A DNA stretch of 28,511 nucleotides from a virus. Each line of letters starts with the position of its first letter. Within the stretch, counting starts at the first letter, position 1. The translations under genes were made by a program, and so were the position numbers. The notes below the pieces were generated by a model. It was not told the DNA's origin and searched no databases. It saw only the letters and a list, made by a program, of their open reading frames with translations. Shown here piece after piece: positions 1 through 10,740 of this stretch. The DNA lies in IMG/VR virus record IMGVR_UViG_3300001450_000034, positions 34,186 to 62,696 of that record. One strand, written 5' to 3'.

Positions 1-2
1 TA

Positions 3-1235
3 ATGAATAAGAATTGGCATATCACCTCGCAGGTAGTTGGTTTACAACAAATGGGAGTGCGGTTGGCGGGTTTAAGTGTTAAGCAACTCAATTCAGAAAT
101 AAGAGCACAAACTGTTAAATTAAATGCCCAAAGGACAATTATAATGGCTAAAGAAAACGAGTTAATAATGAATAGTGCTTTAACGGAATCAGAAAGGGCT
201 TTATTAAATCTTGAGACAACAAGATTAAGAAATGAGTATAATATAGGACAAGCAGGTTTGAATGTTAAGAGGGCTAGACTTAATTTTATGGATAATGAAA
301 TAGTAAAGCAACATCTATTGAATAGGACTACTGAGCAGTATTTGCAGACCACAACAACAACTCAACGGGCAGAGGTAAATGAATTATATCTTAAGATGAT
401 ATTAGCGGCTCAAGATGATGAAACATTACTAACTAAAATTAAATTAATAGATGTAAAGTTGTTTGAAATGCAAGTTAATCAAGCAGTAGCGGCCGGACAA
501 ATCACCGAAATACAAGGTCGTAAATTACTTGGGCTAGCCTTGAAAAAAGAAATGTTTACAAGAACGAGCCTAATGAAAATCACAATGATGACAACAAACT
601 CTTTAATGTTAGCCTCTATGGCTATGATGCTATTAGGGAATAATACAGATGCTATGGAGGCTTCGGCAATTCTAATGACATTAGCATTCGTTCCTATGAT
701 TGGTATGACTATGCAGGCAACTGCTCAAATGACTAAATTAGCAGGTGCTACGGCTTATGCTAGTGGTGGTCTTACAATACTATTCGCCACGATAGCCGCC
801 GCCGCCGCTTATGGTTTATCAAAGCACTTTGATTTCTTTGGTGATGCAGGCTCCGATATGGATGATATGATGGAGCAGTTAGAAGCAGATACGGCGGAAG
901 CAGAAAGGTTATACAAACAATTCGCACTAGAACAAGAAAACTATATGAGTGGTGAAATGGGTATGATGGATGACTGGACTAGCAGTATTGATGATATGAC
1001 AGATTCTATGCAAGAGTTTGATGATAAAAGATTAGAAATATTCTTTGGTGGAAGAAGGTCTGCTATGGATGGTGCTATGTTTAAGGAATTAAAACAGAAC
1101 GGTGTTGAGAACTTATACTTCGCACCGGAGGTTTTTGTGACCAATAATTTTAATGGAGTCACATACGCAGAAGCGGCAGATTTAGTTTCAGACTCGATTG
1201 AAGAAAGATTAAAAGCAACGGGTGTTCTTCAATGA
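3..1235 (+). CDS. Tail tape-measure-like protein, C-terminal part (possibly cut by window edge)
   Basis: The reading frame is open to the left window edge, so the ATG at 3 may be internal and the true gene longer. About the first 190 residues are rich in charged and polar heptads and look like a long coiled coil. Three hydrophobic segments follow (about 197-215, 222-243 and 249-275, the last with a run of alanines), then an acidic Met-rich stretch (about 280-340). The C-terminus (VTNNFNG...AADLVSDSIEERL) resembles the short end motif common in tape-measure proteins. Such proteins set tail length and leave the tail during DNA ejection. The stop overlaps the start of the giant tail gene (ATGA), which supports a tail role. 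The assignment rests on architecture and position, not on a specific sequence signature. Confidence 0.6.
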   Translation: MNKNWHITSQVVGLQQMGVRLAGLSVKQLNSEIRAQTVKLNAQRTIIMAKENELIMNSALTESERALLNLETTRLRNEYNIGQAGLNVKRARLNFMDNEIVKQHLLNRTTEQYLQTTTTTQRAEVNELYLKMILAAQDDETLLTKIKLIDVKLFEMQVNQAVAAGQITEIQGRKLLGLALKKEMFTRTSLMKITMMTTNSLMLASMAMMLLGNNTDAMEASAILMTLAFVPMIGMTMQATAQMTKLAGATAYASGGLTILFATIAAAAAYGLSKHFDFFGDAGSDMDDMMEQLEADTAEAERLYKQFALEQENYMSGEMGMMDDWTSSIDDMTDSMQEFDDKRLEIFFGGRRSAMDGAMFKELKQNGVENLYFAPEVFVTNNFNGVTYAEAADLVSDSIEERLKATGVLQ

Positions 1236-4200
1236 CAAGACACATGATGAATCATAATAGTCAGACTAGAAAATACACTTCCGGTCAGCCTTTCGATGAA
1301 GATTATCAAGTTTGGTTATCGGGGTATTGGGAAGATTTTACATCATCTTATTCATTACCGGAGGCATCTAGCAACACATTAAATCTTTCAGATACTCATT
1401 TTGGAAATCCTTTGAATGCAGAAGCAAGACTAAATCCCCATTACAGATGGTCTTATGCGGATAGGACTTCAACATATAGTGGAGCAACAGTTTATGGTGC
1501 AGGGATGGTCACTAATGATATAAAAGAACTCCATAATTTAAGTATGGCGGAATGGTTTAGCGTAGACCCTGTTAGGTTAGGTAAAGGAAGAGATTTTACT
1601 TCTAAAATAAATAACGAATATTTAGATTCTCATGCTCATAGTAATAGGTATAGGTTAGGTGGTAAAGGAGAATTAGATAGTTATATTCTTATGACTACTT
1701 CTCATGTAGCAGGTGGTAAGTATATTATAGATAATGGGGAAATAGATTCTTCTTTTGCTAGGTCTGATAGTGTGGGATATAATTTTTCACAGACAGCAGG
1801 TATTACTGGAGCAGTTAATACATCATACGCATCATCCAATGGTGCAGTATTGAATGCGGCACTTATTGATTATTCGGAAGTATTTAATGATTCCGGTCAA
1901 GATGCTAAAGTATTTAGAACCGTTAGTGCAAGCACCACAGGCTCTTTTACAATAGATACTGCCCCTACTGATATACTAACAACAGGAACATGGAGCTCTA
2001 ACCAACACGCCGCATACATATTAGGGGCTGAAATAAAATCCCCTTCACGCACTCCATTCCTTGCTATAAGAAACACAATGCCTGTGACTCATAGAATAAA
2101 TGGAGATGTTGCACCTACGGGAACAGACGGTGTATGGAGATACACAGGTGCTAAAAGAGAACTGCATCACTTTAGAGTTGGGGATATTGTTCAAGTTGGT
2201 AAGCACGATGAGTATGCTGTCATACAGGCATTCAACAGCGATAAGACTTCAATCACAAAACTATACAGTTTAAGCAGAAATCAATTATTAAATGTTAGTA
2301 AGTTCAAAAGCACCTCAGGGGATTACATAGAAGGTGGAGCGTCAGAATCCAATGTTGATATTAGAAAATGGTTCGAGCCTGTTATGACTTATGATGGTTC
2401 TTTGAATTGTGTAGGTGATGGTGATACATTCCACATTAGATATTGCCCCCTAGTAGTCAAATCTAACGGCCTTCCTGATAGTGATAGGGTTGCACATTAC
2501 ATATTAAGAGTTGGCTTCGACTCGTCAAGGCTAAATATGACTTCTAAAGGTAATAGATATGAATTATCCGGTAGTGATTACAACCCTTCTCATTCTTGCG
2601 CCGCTATACAGTTTGAAATACAACCGCACTCAACATCCGAAGCACAAAAAATAGACCATAATGTAAACTTAGTAAGGGTAAGTAGTCTTGATTCTAGTAT
2701 AGCATCCGCTCATAAACAATCTTTTATTGACTATGACGCAACAAGCACAATAACGACCCCAAACTATTCTAACGAGTGGCAACAATGGATGGATATAGAC
2801 GTAGTGATGGACTTTACTAACCAAAGATATAAGGTCTATGTTGATGGTTTTGAAAGTGGAACTTTTAATTTTGAAACTAAACCTTCGGGAGGTTCTTGGG
2901 TCGCATCAGATTTATATGGCTGGCACATGGACCACGCTTCACTTCAAAAAGACGGTTCATATACACCGGACAATGGAGGTAATGAATATGCTTTGACCGC
3001 AGGTAAGTTTTGGGGTCCAAAATCAGAAATTACTACTACTATGTGGACTTTAATAGACAGGGCAGGTATAGTTAATGAGATAACTAACCCTGTAAGAAAC
3101 AGCCCTAATAGTATTGTTGCCGCTAATGATTTATCAATCCAAGAGATAACTTATGATGCAGGCATAAACGAAACTTCTAGGTTATCTATGCTAATAATAG
3201 ATGATGATAACGAAAGACAAATACAAGATATATTTTCATCATCCCCTTCGGAGTGGATGGTTTTGTTATTCAAGAATGGTATAGACTCTATTTATTGGAA
3301 TGGATTTTTGGATAAAGTAAGGGTAACACAAGATGGTAAGAAGAAAACAAGAACTATTCAATTAATATCAAGAGATGCTATTGGAAGATTAGACGGTATA
3401 ATGCCTTATTGGGAAGTTGGTCAGAACGAATTAACAATATCCACTAACTACAAATACAGAGAAGCAGAAGCAAGAATGGTTTCGGAAAACTTTTACTTTG
3501 GTGCAAGAGCATTACTTAGGGGTAATGAAACAATAGGAATGGACCACCAAACAAGAGCGAAAGATTCTTATGCTTCAACAACAGAAATAGGAGCAATATC
3601 GGGGTATTATACTTCTAGGTATGACCAAAGGACTAGACTATATTCTGCTAACCCTATTCAGATGTATGTTGGTCAAGATGACTTTGGACCTAAAGTTGAT
3701 AGTGATGTCTATAACACAGCACCTACGGCAGAGCATTCTGATAAGAATATATGGAGACAATGGAATACTAGAAAAATATTGGGCTTTAGTGATGGAAGGA
3801 GCATGGGGCAAAAATACATAGTAGCACATTGTATAGAGCATGGGCTTTCAGTTAATGACGAGTTTAAGATATATGGTGAACATCATACAAATGCCTTTAC
3901 TACGACAAGCGCAGGCGTTAATGGTTTAGATATAGTAGTAAAGAAAATAATAGACATACATCATTTTGCTTTTGAATACAAATCATCAGTCGGTAATATA
4001 TTCGGCCATCTAGGTGATGAAGCAGGGCATTTTTGGTCGGTTATAACAAGACATACTGATAAGCATGGTCTAGGTTTTGACTTAGGTTCGACAAGCCCCT
4101 ATACCTATACAGGTTGGGCTCAAGGAAACTTTAGTAGTAATAGTGCTCGTGGCTTAATACCAATATCACAAAACTTCGCAACAGGTATGGGGAGGTTTGA

Positions 4201-7200
4201 TGCAAGCAATACTAAACAATGGAGTTCTTATTACACAAACAACGTATGGACTCTGAATGACAACCAAGTGGTTACCTCCAATATTGCGGCGACTGAAGAA
4301 ACGATAGATAATAATAGTGATGGTCAGAGTGATTCTTTTATTAACAATACAGTATCTAAAGCAATGAGTATACAGTTTGATAATGGAGATGAAAATTATG
4401 CTCCTACTGGTGTGCCTAATTTTAGAGGTTATACTTCTTACCAATTCAAACCTTTGGGTGTGATAGAGTTAAAACATAACAGTATTTATCCACTAATCGA
4501 CTTACATGGTTTAGGAACGGTAGGTCCTTTGTTTAATTTTAACGATGGAAGATTATTGCCTACTTCTTCTGACGCTTATGATTATAGACACGCGTTAGAG
4601 TATGTTGGAACAATAGGAACGACATTCAGAAGTCAATTATTTAGTATTGTTGATTATTACCGCGCCTTTAGAAAAACTCTAGAAAAACATAGTAGTAATG
4701 GTAGGGAGATTATAGGCACTCCCGAAGGAACAGTTAGTCAAGCACCTAGAACCACAGGGGTAGGTATTGACTATAACCTAAGAATGCTTATTAGGGGTAA
4801 TGATATAGACCAAAGAGACCCTCATAAGATACCTTCTCTTAGTGTGACCGAAAATAGTTTAGGGGCAAGCGATACATATGAAGGAAGAGCAACTAACTTT
4901 ATACAAAGAGGAAACACAGGTATTAAAATAACAGCACAAAGCGGTTCGGGCTCTAACATCCAACTGACTATAACTACTTCACAAACTTTTCAATTACCAT
5001 TCTCAGGTTTTGGAACATTTGGACCTAATGGAACCGCACAAGGTTTGTTTAGATGGACTGGGGTTGATGATACTAACCACAAACTAACAGGGGTTACTAT
5101 ATTAGCATCGGGCTCTACTTCATTAGCACAGCATATAAGTAATAATACGGCATCACTTACACCCTTTATTTTTCCTGTAATATCAACTAACCAAGCATTA
5201 TTTACTCCACCTACTGCAAGACAACCAAAACAACAATATAGAGTTGCACACGCTTCTTATATGCACGATATTGCATCCTCGATGTGGTTTAGAATGGTGT
5301 TCGGTATCATAGAAGAGCAGGCGGCAGGTGTTGATGGACCACCACATAATGAAAAGGCTAGAAGGGGTAATAAGTTAAGTAATATGGTAGGTAATAGTTT
5401 GAGCGGTTGGCACTACCAAGAACGTGAAGGTGAAAGTAATGACCTATATACTACACAGTATAGCGACTACTTTACACTAAGAAGCGCATACACAGCAGGG
5501 GGAACGACATTAGTTTTAGATAAAGCAACACCCCCACTTATTGATGAAAACTTTAAGGATAGGAGATATATAGACAAAGGTAGTCTTTCATACGATACAG
5601 GCACAGACCCACTAATAAGTATTCCTTCTAGAGCAAATGCACACTCAACTAAGAGACAGATGCTCAATGGTGGTTTGGTATTTGAAATAGAAAACCCCAA
5701 CGGAACTCTAGATGTGGGGGCGGCAAGGTCAGCACAAATGACTTCGTGTGCTGATGATACGGCATCGTTCACGCATTGGGAAATAGTAAAACTCACACAA
5801 AGCGAGATAGTTAATACACTAAAACCTAACACAGCAGATATAGATGAAAATAATAGTTTCGTAGGTGGTGATTGGACTATGCCTAACAAGAGCACTATTA
5901 CATCATTCCCCGGTCCAATAGTATTAACGGCCGCACATAATCCCTCTAATTTATTAACAGGAAATAAACCTGCCTATACTGACAATAGACTATTCGACCC
6001 AGACTTTTTCCATAGTGGTAATGACGAAGCAGTATCAGGAGCAAGAATGTTCCAAAGCCTAGATATAGGAGATATAATATTTGTTGGTAATACACAAGGC
6101 ACTATTACTAATCAACCCATTACCGGCTCGTTAGATTCACACTATAATGTGGATAATCATTATGGGGAAGATAGAGATTTTGTATCATATAGATGGTATA
6201 GGATTCTTGATAAAGCCACCGACCATTCAACAATTACTATATTCCCCGCAGAATATTCTTACTGTAATCACGATTTACAATCAGATAATGGAACATACAT
6301 AAACAGACATCCGGTAGGTATGCACATTGTCGCTCATGATGCCGTAGGTCAGTTCAAAGGTTGGTATAATAAATTAAAAAGAGGAGCAGATGCAAACGAT
6401 TATCAAGGAGACTTACCCTCTGGATTTCCTACTGTAAAACAACCTATCTGTAAAATATACTCTGGTGATATTACAATAAGTGGCGTAAAGCATCTTAAAA
6501 ACAATCATCTTGCAGGTGCAAAGGGTAGGTTTAGAAGAATTAGAAATAACTTTAATCATGTTTGGTTAAATTGGGCTGATATGAGAAACGATGGAAGCGC
6601 AGACGCAGATGGTTCATTTAGACAATCTAAGTTTGGCTTACTATACCCAACAGAAGAGCAGTATAGTGTTGATTTAGTATTTTCTAGCACACAAGCAGAC
6701 ATTACTTCACTAGGAATAGGAAGTGATGTAGACCTTTGGGAACTAACAGACACAGACCCTTTTACGAATGGTGCTTGGTCTGCTAACTATAATAACAAGA
6801 TAACTAATATGACTCACTTGCATGATTGGGAGTCTAAAGCAGGAGCACCTATTGCTGTTGATGCTAGTAAGTATTTCAACCTAAACACTATGACAAATAA
6901 TGGAAAAATAGGTCAAACTTCGGGAGGCACTAAAAATATTGCAGATTATGATTATACAGTTTCGGGTAATGCTCAACTTATGGATAATTATTGGTGGCAG
7001 GCAGGTCCTCACCCATATACTGCTAAGTATAGACACCCTTATGACCCTAACTTCCAATTTTATGTTAGATACGAAACTAGATTAGCAGAAGATTTAGATG
7101 GTAAGCCATTAATGTTAATAGACTCATCTAATCTTTATCACGGTAGTTATTTTAACGACACTAAAAGTGTGGGAATTATGGAATCAGTAGATGCGGATGA

Positions 7201-10200
7201 TGACCAACTAAATACATTCACATACAAAATGGGGGGTTGTTTTGTCAATAAGTATGATGAGAACCAAAGTAATGCTCAAAGACTATACATGGGATTAGGT
7301 GCAGAAAAGGTCGATAAGTCGGTTGGTGTATGGACTGACCCAATAGGATATAGTATGGGTAATACACAGTCTAGCGAAAATAATAGTGGGGGCATAGTTT
7401 CTAATGGAGAACATACTGTCTATAACGCATGGGCTTCACAAATGGGGCTAGGTTCTATGATGGTAATGCAAGGTCATGTGGAATCTAGAGGTTCAAACAC
7501 TTACTATGACCACGATAAGATTAGAATAATTTTTCAATCACATAATACAGAATCATGGTTATCCGGTTCACAAATCCCCTGTTCTTACGACATTAACAAC
7601 GTGCCTATATCTTATGATATGACAATAGATTCATTCGGTTCAGTAATGGATGGAAGAGGGACAACAACATTACGAATGATTTCTAATATTAGAAAATCTT
7701 CCGGTAATGGCGATGCGGGTAATTACCAAGCATTTAACTATATGATTGGAAGAAACGGAAGGTTCGAGTATAGACCTACTTATAACTCAGGAATTAGTCT
7801 GACTAGAAATGACTTAAATAAATCTGATGTTGACCAAGAAGCAAGAGCTCAATTTACACACGTTAGGATTTATTACAATAATGGTGAATCATTTGTTGAT
7901 ACTCCAACACCTATACTTGATGGTTCACAAGTTAAGTTTAAGATGCTAAACCTACCATCGGTAAGAAGTAGCACAGAAGCAACTGCGGCAGGGGATAGGG
8001 AATTAGAGAGAGTTAGGGATAAAGAAATAACTGTTCTTGCTACAATAAAAGATGATACAAAGGGTTTATTCACAGGCGGTCTGTATGGATATATCTCCAC
8101 ACCATTAGTCCAATGTCTTTCGGGTCTTGCTAGTAGTTATGGCTCGTTTTTCCCACATGGAAATCTTACAGGCCAAATTATAGGCGGGAGACAAAATGCT
8201 ATGGATGGTAATTTAGATGCTACTAATTCTTCACTAATAGGTGCTACGTCAAGTATGGCTTTCCTTGATACGGGCTCTGGTAATCACGGTGGGGGTGGGT
8301 GTAATACTTATGATACCCACGCTACTAAATGGTATGGTCAATACACGCCATACGGTATTCATTGTATAGAAAAGGCTGTTCAAATAGTGCATATACCAAA
8401 AGGAGTTCCAAAAGTAAGCACAGGGTCTAATCAAAAACTAAGAATGTTTATTACTCATAAATCCGCATCTGCTAACGGGGCAGAGTTTAGGCTTTGGTTG
8501 ATAGATTCACATTTCGATTCACAGAGAAGACAGGGCTATACGGGTAATAACCCATTAACTACTGCTAAGATTTCATACTTAGACATAACTAAAAATGGAT
8601 TTCATGAAATATCATTCCCAACGTCATACGGAGCTCCTAGCGGGGCTAAGATGATAGTATCATTCAATAAAGAGTATTGTATGGACTTACTAAAATATAG
8701 AAGTAATCATACGACAAGTTCTAAGTCAAACAAAGGTAATAGAGTAACAACATTACCTTCAACAGATGTTAGTCTATTAGACCTTTCGCATGGTAATCCG
8801 GTCAATGAAGCATCGGCATTCCCGTTAGGATTGTCTCTATATTATAGGCCACATGGTTCAGAAGATTCACAAGGCAGACAAGGACCGTTATGGCAACTTA
8901 GACCAAGAGCACTATACTACGCCCCTAGTGTTGAGATAGTGGATGACTTTGCGTATAGGGTAGGAACTGACTTAAACTATAATGATGACCACCTAAGCAT
9001 AAATACTTCACTTACTGTTAGTAAGTTAAATTGGAAAATAAAAGAACAAGATAACGAAGAATTAGAATTGAGATTAATAAAAAATAAATCACAAGAAGTT
9101 AAATATTTAAGTTTAGGTGTTGGAACGACCCCTACGCCGCCACAAGCAGGCAACCCACCTTCTAATGGTGGTAATGGTCTACCAGGAGGCGGTTTAGGTG
9201 ACCAGATACCATATTTACCGGGAGATGACATAGGCGGAGCTCCGGGTTGGGGTGGGTTGAAACCACCACAAAGAGGAGGCATGGGTTCACAACATGAATT
9301 ATCAGGCGGTATTACTAAAGCAAGCAGAATAAGCAATATATCAGGAGCACCTGTTCAGAATGTTGGCGGTCTAGGAAGCACTATGACTGGTAGTAAGGTT
9401 GGGATTAGTAAAATGAGCAAAGGTGCTACTAATACTATCAAAGGTATTGACAAAATAGATGGAGAAAGATGGACTAATAAGCAAGTAATAAAAAATAAAT
9501 CTACTTCAAAAGAAGCAATAGGGCAAGTTAAATCGACTAGCAGTGGTAGTGCTGTTATAGGAGCAGATGGATTTACTCTACCGGGTGTATCAGCATTGTT
9601 TGCAGATGGAACAAGCATCCCTGCTAAGGCAGATTACCACGAAGGCTCTACAACGATAACTGTTCCTAGTGCAGTATCTAATGACAAAATAAGTGTTGTG
9701 CTTACTGTAAAAGCACCTTTAACCGGCGGCGGGAGCAAATACACTCTGTTTTCCACACTAGAATGTATAGAAACAGGGGAAATGCAACGTAAAGTAGTAA
9801 GTATAACAGCAGATGATACACCAAAAAGAATTGCTCTATTCACAACAAGAAAATTAATAGGTGCGGGAACGGTAGGTAATAGAATTAAAATCACAGTTGG
9901 TCGAGTTCCCGGAGGTGGTTTGCTTGCTAATCCCGATGGTGATGATGACTCACCGTTTTCATCAATGAAAATAAAAAGTATAGAAGTATCATTTAATGAA
10001 ACGAGCAAAGGTAAAGATACAGGTATTATTAGCACTAGGGATAAGATAACTACGAAAGATAATACACAAGGATTTATGAGCGGAACAGATAAAGCGTGGG
10101 ATTCAAAAACTTCTGATGCTACATTTGACGCTTCCGGTAATGTGGTCTATACTAGAAAAGGTAAAGCCGCGTCTAACGCGCTTAGAAAATCAGATGGAAC

Positions 10201-10228
10201 AGGCGGTTATTCTGAGGATGTGCTCTGA
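1232..10228 (+). CDS. Giant tail protein (2998 aa), probable fused baseplate hub, fibre and receptor-binding protein
   Basis: This is a single uninterrupted frame of almost 9 kb, starting in an ATGA overlap with the tape-measure-like gene. It is rich in Asn, Ser, Thr, Gly and Tyr, as beta-rich fibre proteins usually are. Visible parts: a LamG/concanavalin-like strand pair around residues 519-545 (IDVVMDFTNQRYKVYVDG); a compact domain around 610-740 with a pattern seen in phage tail hub proteins (WNGFLDKVRV...TIQLISRDAIGRLDG); a second region around 2150-2290 (YMIGRNGRFEYRP followed by ARAQFTHVRIYY and a DRELERVRDKEITV helix) that resembles gp27/gpD-type hub domains; a Gly/Pro-rich linker around 2630-2690; and a C-terminal beta-rich region. 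It probably forms the tail tip and contacts the host. No catalytic motif was recognised. Domain names here are inferences from pattern. Confidence 0.7.
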   Translation: MTRHMMNHNSQTRKYTSGQPFDEDYQVWLSGYWEDFTSSYSLPEASSNTLNLSDTHFGNPLNAEARLNPHYRWSYADRTSTYSGATVYGAGMVTNDIKELHNLSMAEWFSVDPVRLGKGRDFTSKINNEYLDSHAHSNRYRLGGKGELDSYILMTTSHVAGGKYIIDNGEIDSSFARSDSVGYNFSQTAGITGAVNTSYASSNGAVLNAALIDYSEVFNDSGQDAKVFRTVSASTTGSFTIDTAPTDILTTGTWSSNQHAAYILGAEIKSPSRTPFLAIRNTMPVTHRINGDVAPTGTDGVWRYTGAKRELHHFRVGDIVQVGKHDEYAVIQAFNSDKTSITKLYSLSRNQLLNVSKFKSTSGDYIEGGASESNVDIRKWFEPVMTYDGSLNCVGDGDTFHIRYCPLVVKSNGLPDSDRVAHYILRVGFDSSRLNMTSKGNRYELSGSDYNPSHSCAAIQFEIQPHSTSEAQKIDHNVNLVRVSSLDSSIASAHKQSFIDYDATSTITTPNYSNEWQQWMDIDVVMDFTNQRYKVYVDGFESGTFNFETKPSGGSWVASDLYGWHMDHASLQKDGSYTPDNGGNEYALTAGKFWGPKSEITTTMWTLIDRAGIVNEITNPVRNSPNSIVAANDLSIQEITYDAGINETSRLSMLIIDDDNERQIQDIFSSSPSEWMVLLFKNGIDSIYWNGFLDKVRVTQDGKKKTRTIQLISRDAIGRLDGIMPYWEVGQNELTISTNYKYREAEARMVSENFYFGARALLRGNETIGMDHQTRAKDSYASTTEIGAISGYYTSRYDQRTRLYSANPIQMYVGQDDFGPKVDSDVYNTAPTAEHSDKNIWRQWNTRKILGFSDGRSMGQKYIVAHCIEHGLSVNDEFKIYGEHHTNAFTTTSAGVNGLDIVVKKIIDIHHFAFEYKSSVGNIFGHLGDEAGHFWSVITRHTDKHGLGFDLGSTSPYTYTGWAQGNFSSNSARGLIPISQNFATGMGRFDASNTKQWSSYYTNNVWTLNDNQVVTSNIAATEETIDNNSDGQSDSFINNTVSKAMSIQFDNGDENYAPTGVPNFRGYTSYQFKPLGVIELKHNSIYPLIDLHGLGTVGPLFNFNDGRLLPTSSDAYDYRHALEYVGTIGTTFRSQLFSIVDYYRAFRKTLEKHSSNGREIIGTPEGTVSQAPRTTGVGIDYNLRMLIRGNDIDQRDPHKIPSLSVTENSLGASDTYEGRATNFIQRGNTGIKITAQSGSGSNIQLTITTSQTFQLPFSGFGTFGPNGTAQGLFRWTGVDDTNHKLTGVTILASGSTSLAQHISNNTASLTPFIFPVISTNQALFTPPTARQPKQQYRVAHASYMHDIASSMWFRMVFGIIEEQAAGVDGPPHNEKARRGNKLSNMVGNSLSGWHYQEREGESNDLYTTQYSDYFTLRSAYTAGGTTLVLDKATPPLIDENFKDRRYIDKGSLSYDTGTDPLISIPSRANAHSTKRQMLNGGLVFEIENPNGTLDVGAARSAQMTSCADDTASFTHWEIVKLTQSEIVNTLKPNTADIDENNSFVGGDWTMPNKSTITSFPGPIVLTAAHNPSNLLTGNKPAYTDNRLFDPDFFHSGNDEAVSGARMFQSLDIGDIIFVGNTQGTITNQPITGSLDSHYNVDNHYGEDRDFVSYRWYRILDKATDHSTITIFPAEYSYCNHDLQSDNGTYINRHPVGMHIVAHDAVGQFKGWYNKLKRGADANDYQGDLPSGFPTVKQPICKIYSGDITISGVKHLKNNHLAGAKGRFRRIRNNFNHVWLNWADMRNDGSADADGSFRQSKFGLLYPTEEQYSVDLVFSSTQADITSLGIGSDVDLWELTDTDPFTNGAWSANYNNKITNMTHLHDWESKAGAPIAVDASKYFNLNTMTNNGKIGQTSGGTKNIADYDYTVSGNAQLMDNYWWQAGPHPYTAKYRHPYDPNFQFYVRYETRLAEDLDGKPLMLIDSSNLYHGSYFNDTKSVGIMESVDADDDQLNTFTYKMGGCFVNKYDENQSNAQRLYMGLGAEKVDKSVGVWTDPIGYSMGNTQSSENNSGGIVSNGEHTVYNAWASQMGLGSMMVMQGHVESRGSNTYYDHDKIRIIFQSHNTESWLSGSQIPCSYDINNVPISYDMTIDSFGSVMDGRGTTTLRMISNIRKSSGNGDAGNYQAFNYMIGRNGRFEYRPTYNSGISLTRNDLNKSDVDQEARAQFTHVRIYYNNGESFVDTPTPILDGSQVKFKMLNLPSVRSSTEATAAGDRELERVRDKEITVLATIKDDTKGLFTGGLYGYISTPLVQCLSGLASSYGSFFPHGNLTGQIIGGRQNAMDGNLDATNSSLIGATSSMAFLDTGSGNHGGGGCNTYDTHATKWYGQYTPYGIHCIEKAVQIVHIPKGVPKVSTGSNQKLRMFITHKSASANGAEFRLWLIDSHFDSQRRQGYTGNNPLTTAKISYLDITKNGFHEISFPTSYGAPSGAKMIVSFNKEYCMDLLKYRSNHTTSSKSNKGNRVTTLPSTDVSLLDLSHGNPVNEASAFPLGLSLYYRPHGSEDSQGRQGPLWQLRPRALYYAPSVEIVDDFAYRVGTDLNYNDDHLSINTSLTVSKLNWKIKEQDNEELELRLIKNKSQEVKYLSLGVGTTPTPPQAGNPPSNGGNGLPGGGLGDQIPYLPGDDIGGAPGWGGLKPPQRGGMGSQHELSGGITKASRISNISGAPVQNVGGLGSTMTGSKVGISKMSKGATNTIKGIDKIDGERWTNKQVIKNKSTSKEAIGQVKSTSSGSAVIGADGFTLPGVSALFADGTSIPAKADYHEGSTTITVPSAVSNDKISVVLTVKAPLTGGGSKYTLFSTLECIETGEMQRKVVSITADDTPKRIALFTTRKLIGAGTVGNRIKITVGRVPGGGLLANPDGDDDSPFSSMKIKSIEVSFNETSKGKDTGIISTRDKITTKDNTQGFMSGTDKAWDSKTSDATFDASGNVVYTRKGKAASNALRKSDGTGGYSEDVL

Positions 10229-10740
10229 TTCAAAACGACTTTTTGAGTATATGCTTCAATTAACCACGCAACATAATCCTCTAATGTTTCGACTTCAAAA
10301 TAATGTGTAGCGGGAAAACGAAATAGAAAGGTCTTTTTGAATGCCGCAATCCTACTTTTCATTCTCGCTTTTTGTATCACGGCGTTTTGTTTACCTCCTT
10401 TTTTACCTTTAGCAAAAAATGGTTTAAGGTCTTTTGTCTCACCATAGACAACTAAGTAGGGTATTTGCTCATTATTTTTTGCGTAATCATTCATATCCCT
10501 TAACTGAGCCGCTATGGTTCTAGACCGCCCTTGTCCTATTATTGACGCAGATAAGTCCTTGATTTCTTTAGCCTCTATAATCCAATCGCCTATGATATAA
10601 TCCCCTGTCTTAAGACGAGTGACATACACTTTACCTTTTGGGTCTGTTTTAGCATCACCTAAAGACATAAAGAGTTTATGTATTACCTTATCATTTTCTC
10701 TATCATCAACTATGAGATAACCACTAGGTAAGTCGCGCAT
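10207..10740 (-). CDS. ERCC4-type structure-specific nuclease (XPF/Hef/Mus81 family), stand-alone
   Basis: The 177-aa product carries the ERCC4 nuclease signature: VDDRE at 11-15, GDY at 46-48, then EAK at 56-58 followed by D62. This matches the family motif GDXnERKX3D except that the Arg is Ala. Family members cut branched DNA such as flaps and stalled forks. No helicase domain (as in Hef) and no convincing C-terminal helix-hairpin-helix dimerisation domain is visible. The frame stays open up to an ATG at 10845, which would add 35 residues. I prefer the ATG at 10740 because an archaeal TATA-like element (CTTATAAG, 10762-10769) lies 25-26 nt upstream of it, as for other leaderless starts here, and because the ERCC4 domain begins right after it. 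The 3' end overlaps the convergent tail gene by 22 bp. A role in processing replication or recombination intermediates is inferred. Confidence 0.8.
   Translation of the reverse strand: MRDLPSGYLIVDDRENDKVIHKLFMSLGDAKTDPKGKVYVTRLKTGDYIIGDWIIEAKEIKDLSASIIGQGRSRTIAAQLRDMNDYAKNNEQIPYLVVYGETKDLKPFFAKGKKGGKQNAVIQKARMKSRIAAFKKTFLFRFPATHYFEVETLEDYVAWLIEAYTQKVVLNQSTSSE

Noticed and set aside
8977-9336. Antisense open frame of 119 codons rich in Pro and Gly
   Set aside because: It is the reverse-strand shadow of the Gly/Pro-rich linker of the giant tail protein.
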